A DNA stretch of 6,564 bases from NCBI GenBank assembly GCA_902475515.1, contig CABSAB010000085.1:1-6564 (forward strand), given 5' to 3'. The stretch comes from an uncultured Eubacteriales bacterium. Lineage in GTDB: Bacteria > Bacillota > Clostridia > Oscillospirales > Oscillospiraceae. Positions 5,634 through 6,564 of the stretch are shown one piece after another; position 1 is the stretch's first letter, and every line of letters begins with the position of its first letter. Under the pieces are notes generated by a model that saw only the letters and a list, made by a program, of their open reading frames with translations, did not search any database and was not told where the DNA came from. Position numbers and translations under genes: made by a program.

Positions 5634-6564
5634 ATGCAGGGGAATACCCTGTCCCGGGATCTGCATGAGCTGGTCCAGTGCCAGAGCCTGCAGGAGCTTT
5701 TGGATACGGCCCGCCGGCGGCTGGAAAGCCCCTTGATTCTAGCGGACCTGACCTTTCATGTGCTGGCCATCACCCCGGACCCCGCCATCGAGGACCCCCG
5801 TTGGGTCCAGATCAATCAGGAGCGGTGCCTGCCGCTGAATATCGTCAATATCTCCCTGTACCAGTCGGCCCTGCGGTCCGGGACCCCGGTGCTATCCACC
5901 GATTCCACGGGGCTGTCCATAGTCCGGTGCGCCGTATCCCAGGAGGGAAAGCTCATCGGCTATCTGCTGTCGCCGGGCTACGGTGGGGTGCCCGACCAGG
6001 AGCAGCTGGACCTCATCAGCATCCTCAGCGACCTGGCCGCCCTGCGGATGCAGAAGGATCTCCATTACGCGGAGTATCCGGAGGATATGCTGGAATTCTT
6101 TATTTCCGACTTGTTAAACGGGGCCATCACTGATGAGCAGAAGATCATGGACCGGTGCCGGTTTTTCAAGTGGAATCTCAAGATGCCCTACCGGGTGCTG
6201 ACCATCTGCCCGGAGCAAAAACGGGATGCCGCCCAGGGGGCAGACTATCTGGAGCTGGAGCAGCACCGGCTGGCGCTCCAGCGGCAGTTCCCGGAGGCCA
6301 CGGCGTTCTTGTACGGAAGCCAGATCAAGCTGGTGATCCATGTCTATGACCAGACCACCCAGGATGCCATCGTCCTGCGGGAACTGGAGAACTGGCTGCA
6401 CAGCCGGGGACTGCTGGCCGGGGTCAGCCAGACAGCTTGGCACCTGCGGAACCTCTCCGGGCGGCACCAGCAGGCCATGAAGGCCATACAGATGGGCATG
6501 CTGCTGGAGGGGGCGGGGCCGCTGTTTCACTCCACGCTGATAAGATCGTTGATCTTCTCCAGCC
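5634..6564 (+). CDS. PucR/CdaR-type transcriptional regulator, 3' end outside window
   Basis: The first 310 residues of a regulator whose frame is open to the right edge. The start ATG 5634 follows AAGGGAG (5619-5625) by 8 bases; the protein begins MQGNTLSRDLHELVQ. Residues about 1-145 form an N-terminal sensor-like region with strands (LILADLTFHVLAI near 34-46; VLSTD and GKLIGYLLSP near 86-114), resembling GAF/PAS-like ligand sensors. Residues about 165-290 fit the CdaR GGDEF-like domain: FFKWNLKMPYRVLTI near 177-191, IKLVIH near 231-236, and GVSQTAWHLRNL...QQAMKAIQMG near 263-288, the typical 'GVS....L..L...Y.QA..A...G' pattern. The C-terminal PucR-type helix-turn-helix, usually the last ~60 residues of a ~380-420-residue protein, would lie beyond the window, so DNA binding is inferred from the family. 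Such regulators respond to metabolites (purines, sugar acids, amino acid or organic acid products). Divergent placement next to a CoA-transferase suggests control of that gene. The ligand is unknown. Confidence 0.82.
   Translation, partial: MQGNTLSRDLHELVQCQSLQELLDTARRRLESPLILADLTFHVLAITPDPAIEDPRWVQINQERCLPLNIVNISLYQSALRSGTPVLSTDSTGLSIVRCAVSQEGKLIGYLLSPGYGGVPDQEQLDLISILSDLAALRMQKDLHYAEYPEDMLEFFISDLLNGAITDEQKIMDRCRFFKWNLKMPYRVLTICPEQKRDAAQGADYLELEQHRLALQRQFPEATAFLYGSQIKLVIHVYDQTTQDAIVLRELENWLHSRGLLAGVSQTAWHLRNLSGRHQQAMKAIQMGMLLEGAGPLFHSTLIRSLIFSS

Noticed and set aside
5678..6133. A 151-codon plus-strand frame inside the regulator gene
   Set aside because: Its Pro/Gly/Arg-rich product is a frame shadow; the frame starting at 5634 has a ribosome binding site, promoter and regulator-type motifs through to the window edge.

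Overview
The window looks like chromosome from a fairly GC-rich, low-copy Gram-positive anaerobe of the Clostridia, possibly Oscillospiraceae-like. This is inferred from AT-rich sigma-A type promoters, strong AGGAG/GAGG ribosome binding sites, a short-signal lipoprotein, a butyrate/hydroxybutyrate-type CoA-transferase and a PucR/CdaR-type regulator. No marker gene fixes the genus. I see no mobile element, RNA gene, CRISPR array or phage gene.

Layout, left to right. (1) The 3' part of a SnoaL/NTF2-like protein runs off the left edge and ends at a strong intrinsic terminator. (2) A monocistronic M28 zinc aminopeptidase gene has a near-consensus promoter, a perfect inverted repeat at the very start of its predicted mRNA, and its own terminator. 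(3) A monocistronic lipoprotein gene encodes a 5'-nucleotidase/UshA-family metallophosphatase, again with its own promoter and terminator. Its phosphatase signature is altered: the catalytic His of GNHE/GNHD reads Asn, and several nucleotide-binding positions also differ. (4) A convergent, minus-strand gene encodes an acetyl-CoA hydrolase/transferase-family CoA-transferase. (5) Divergent from it is a PucR/CdaR-type regulator, cut by the right edge. The 198-bp divergent region holds promoters for both directions and clustered inverted repeats that look like operators.

The first three plus-strand genes appear to be separate transcription units, so their adjacency does not argue strongly for a shared pathway. 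The clearest functional pairing is the divergent regulator and CoA-transferase, where the regulator plausibly controls short-chain acyl-CoA/organic acid metabolism. Nothing here amounts to a clearly new multi-gene system. The items most worth a second look are the altered metallophosphatase, the divergent operator region and the leader hairpin of the peptidase gene.
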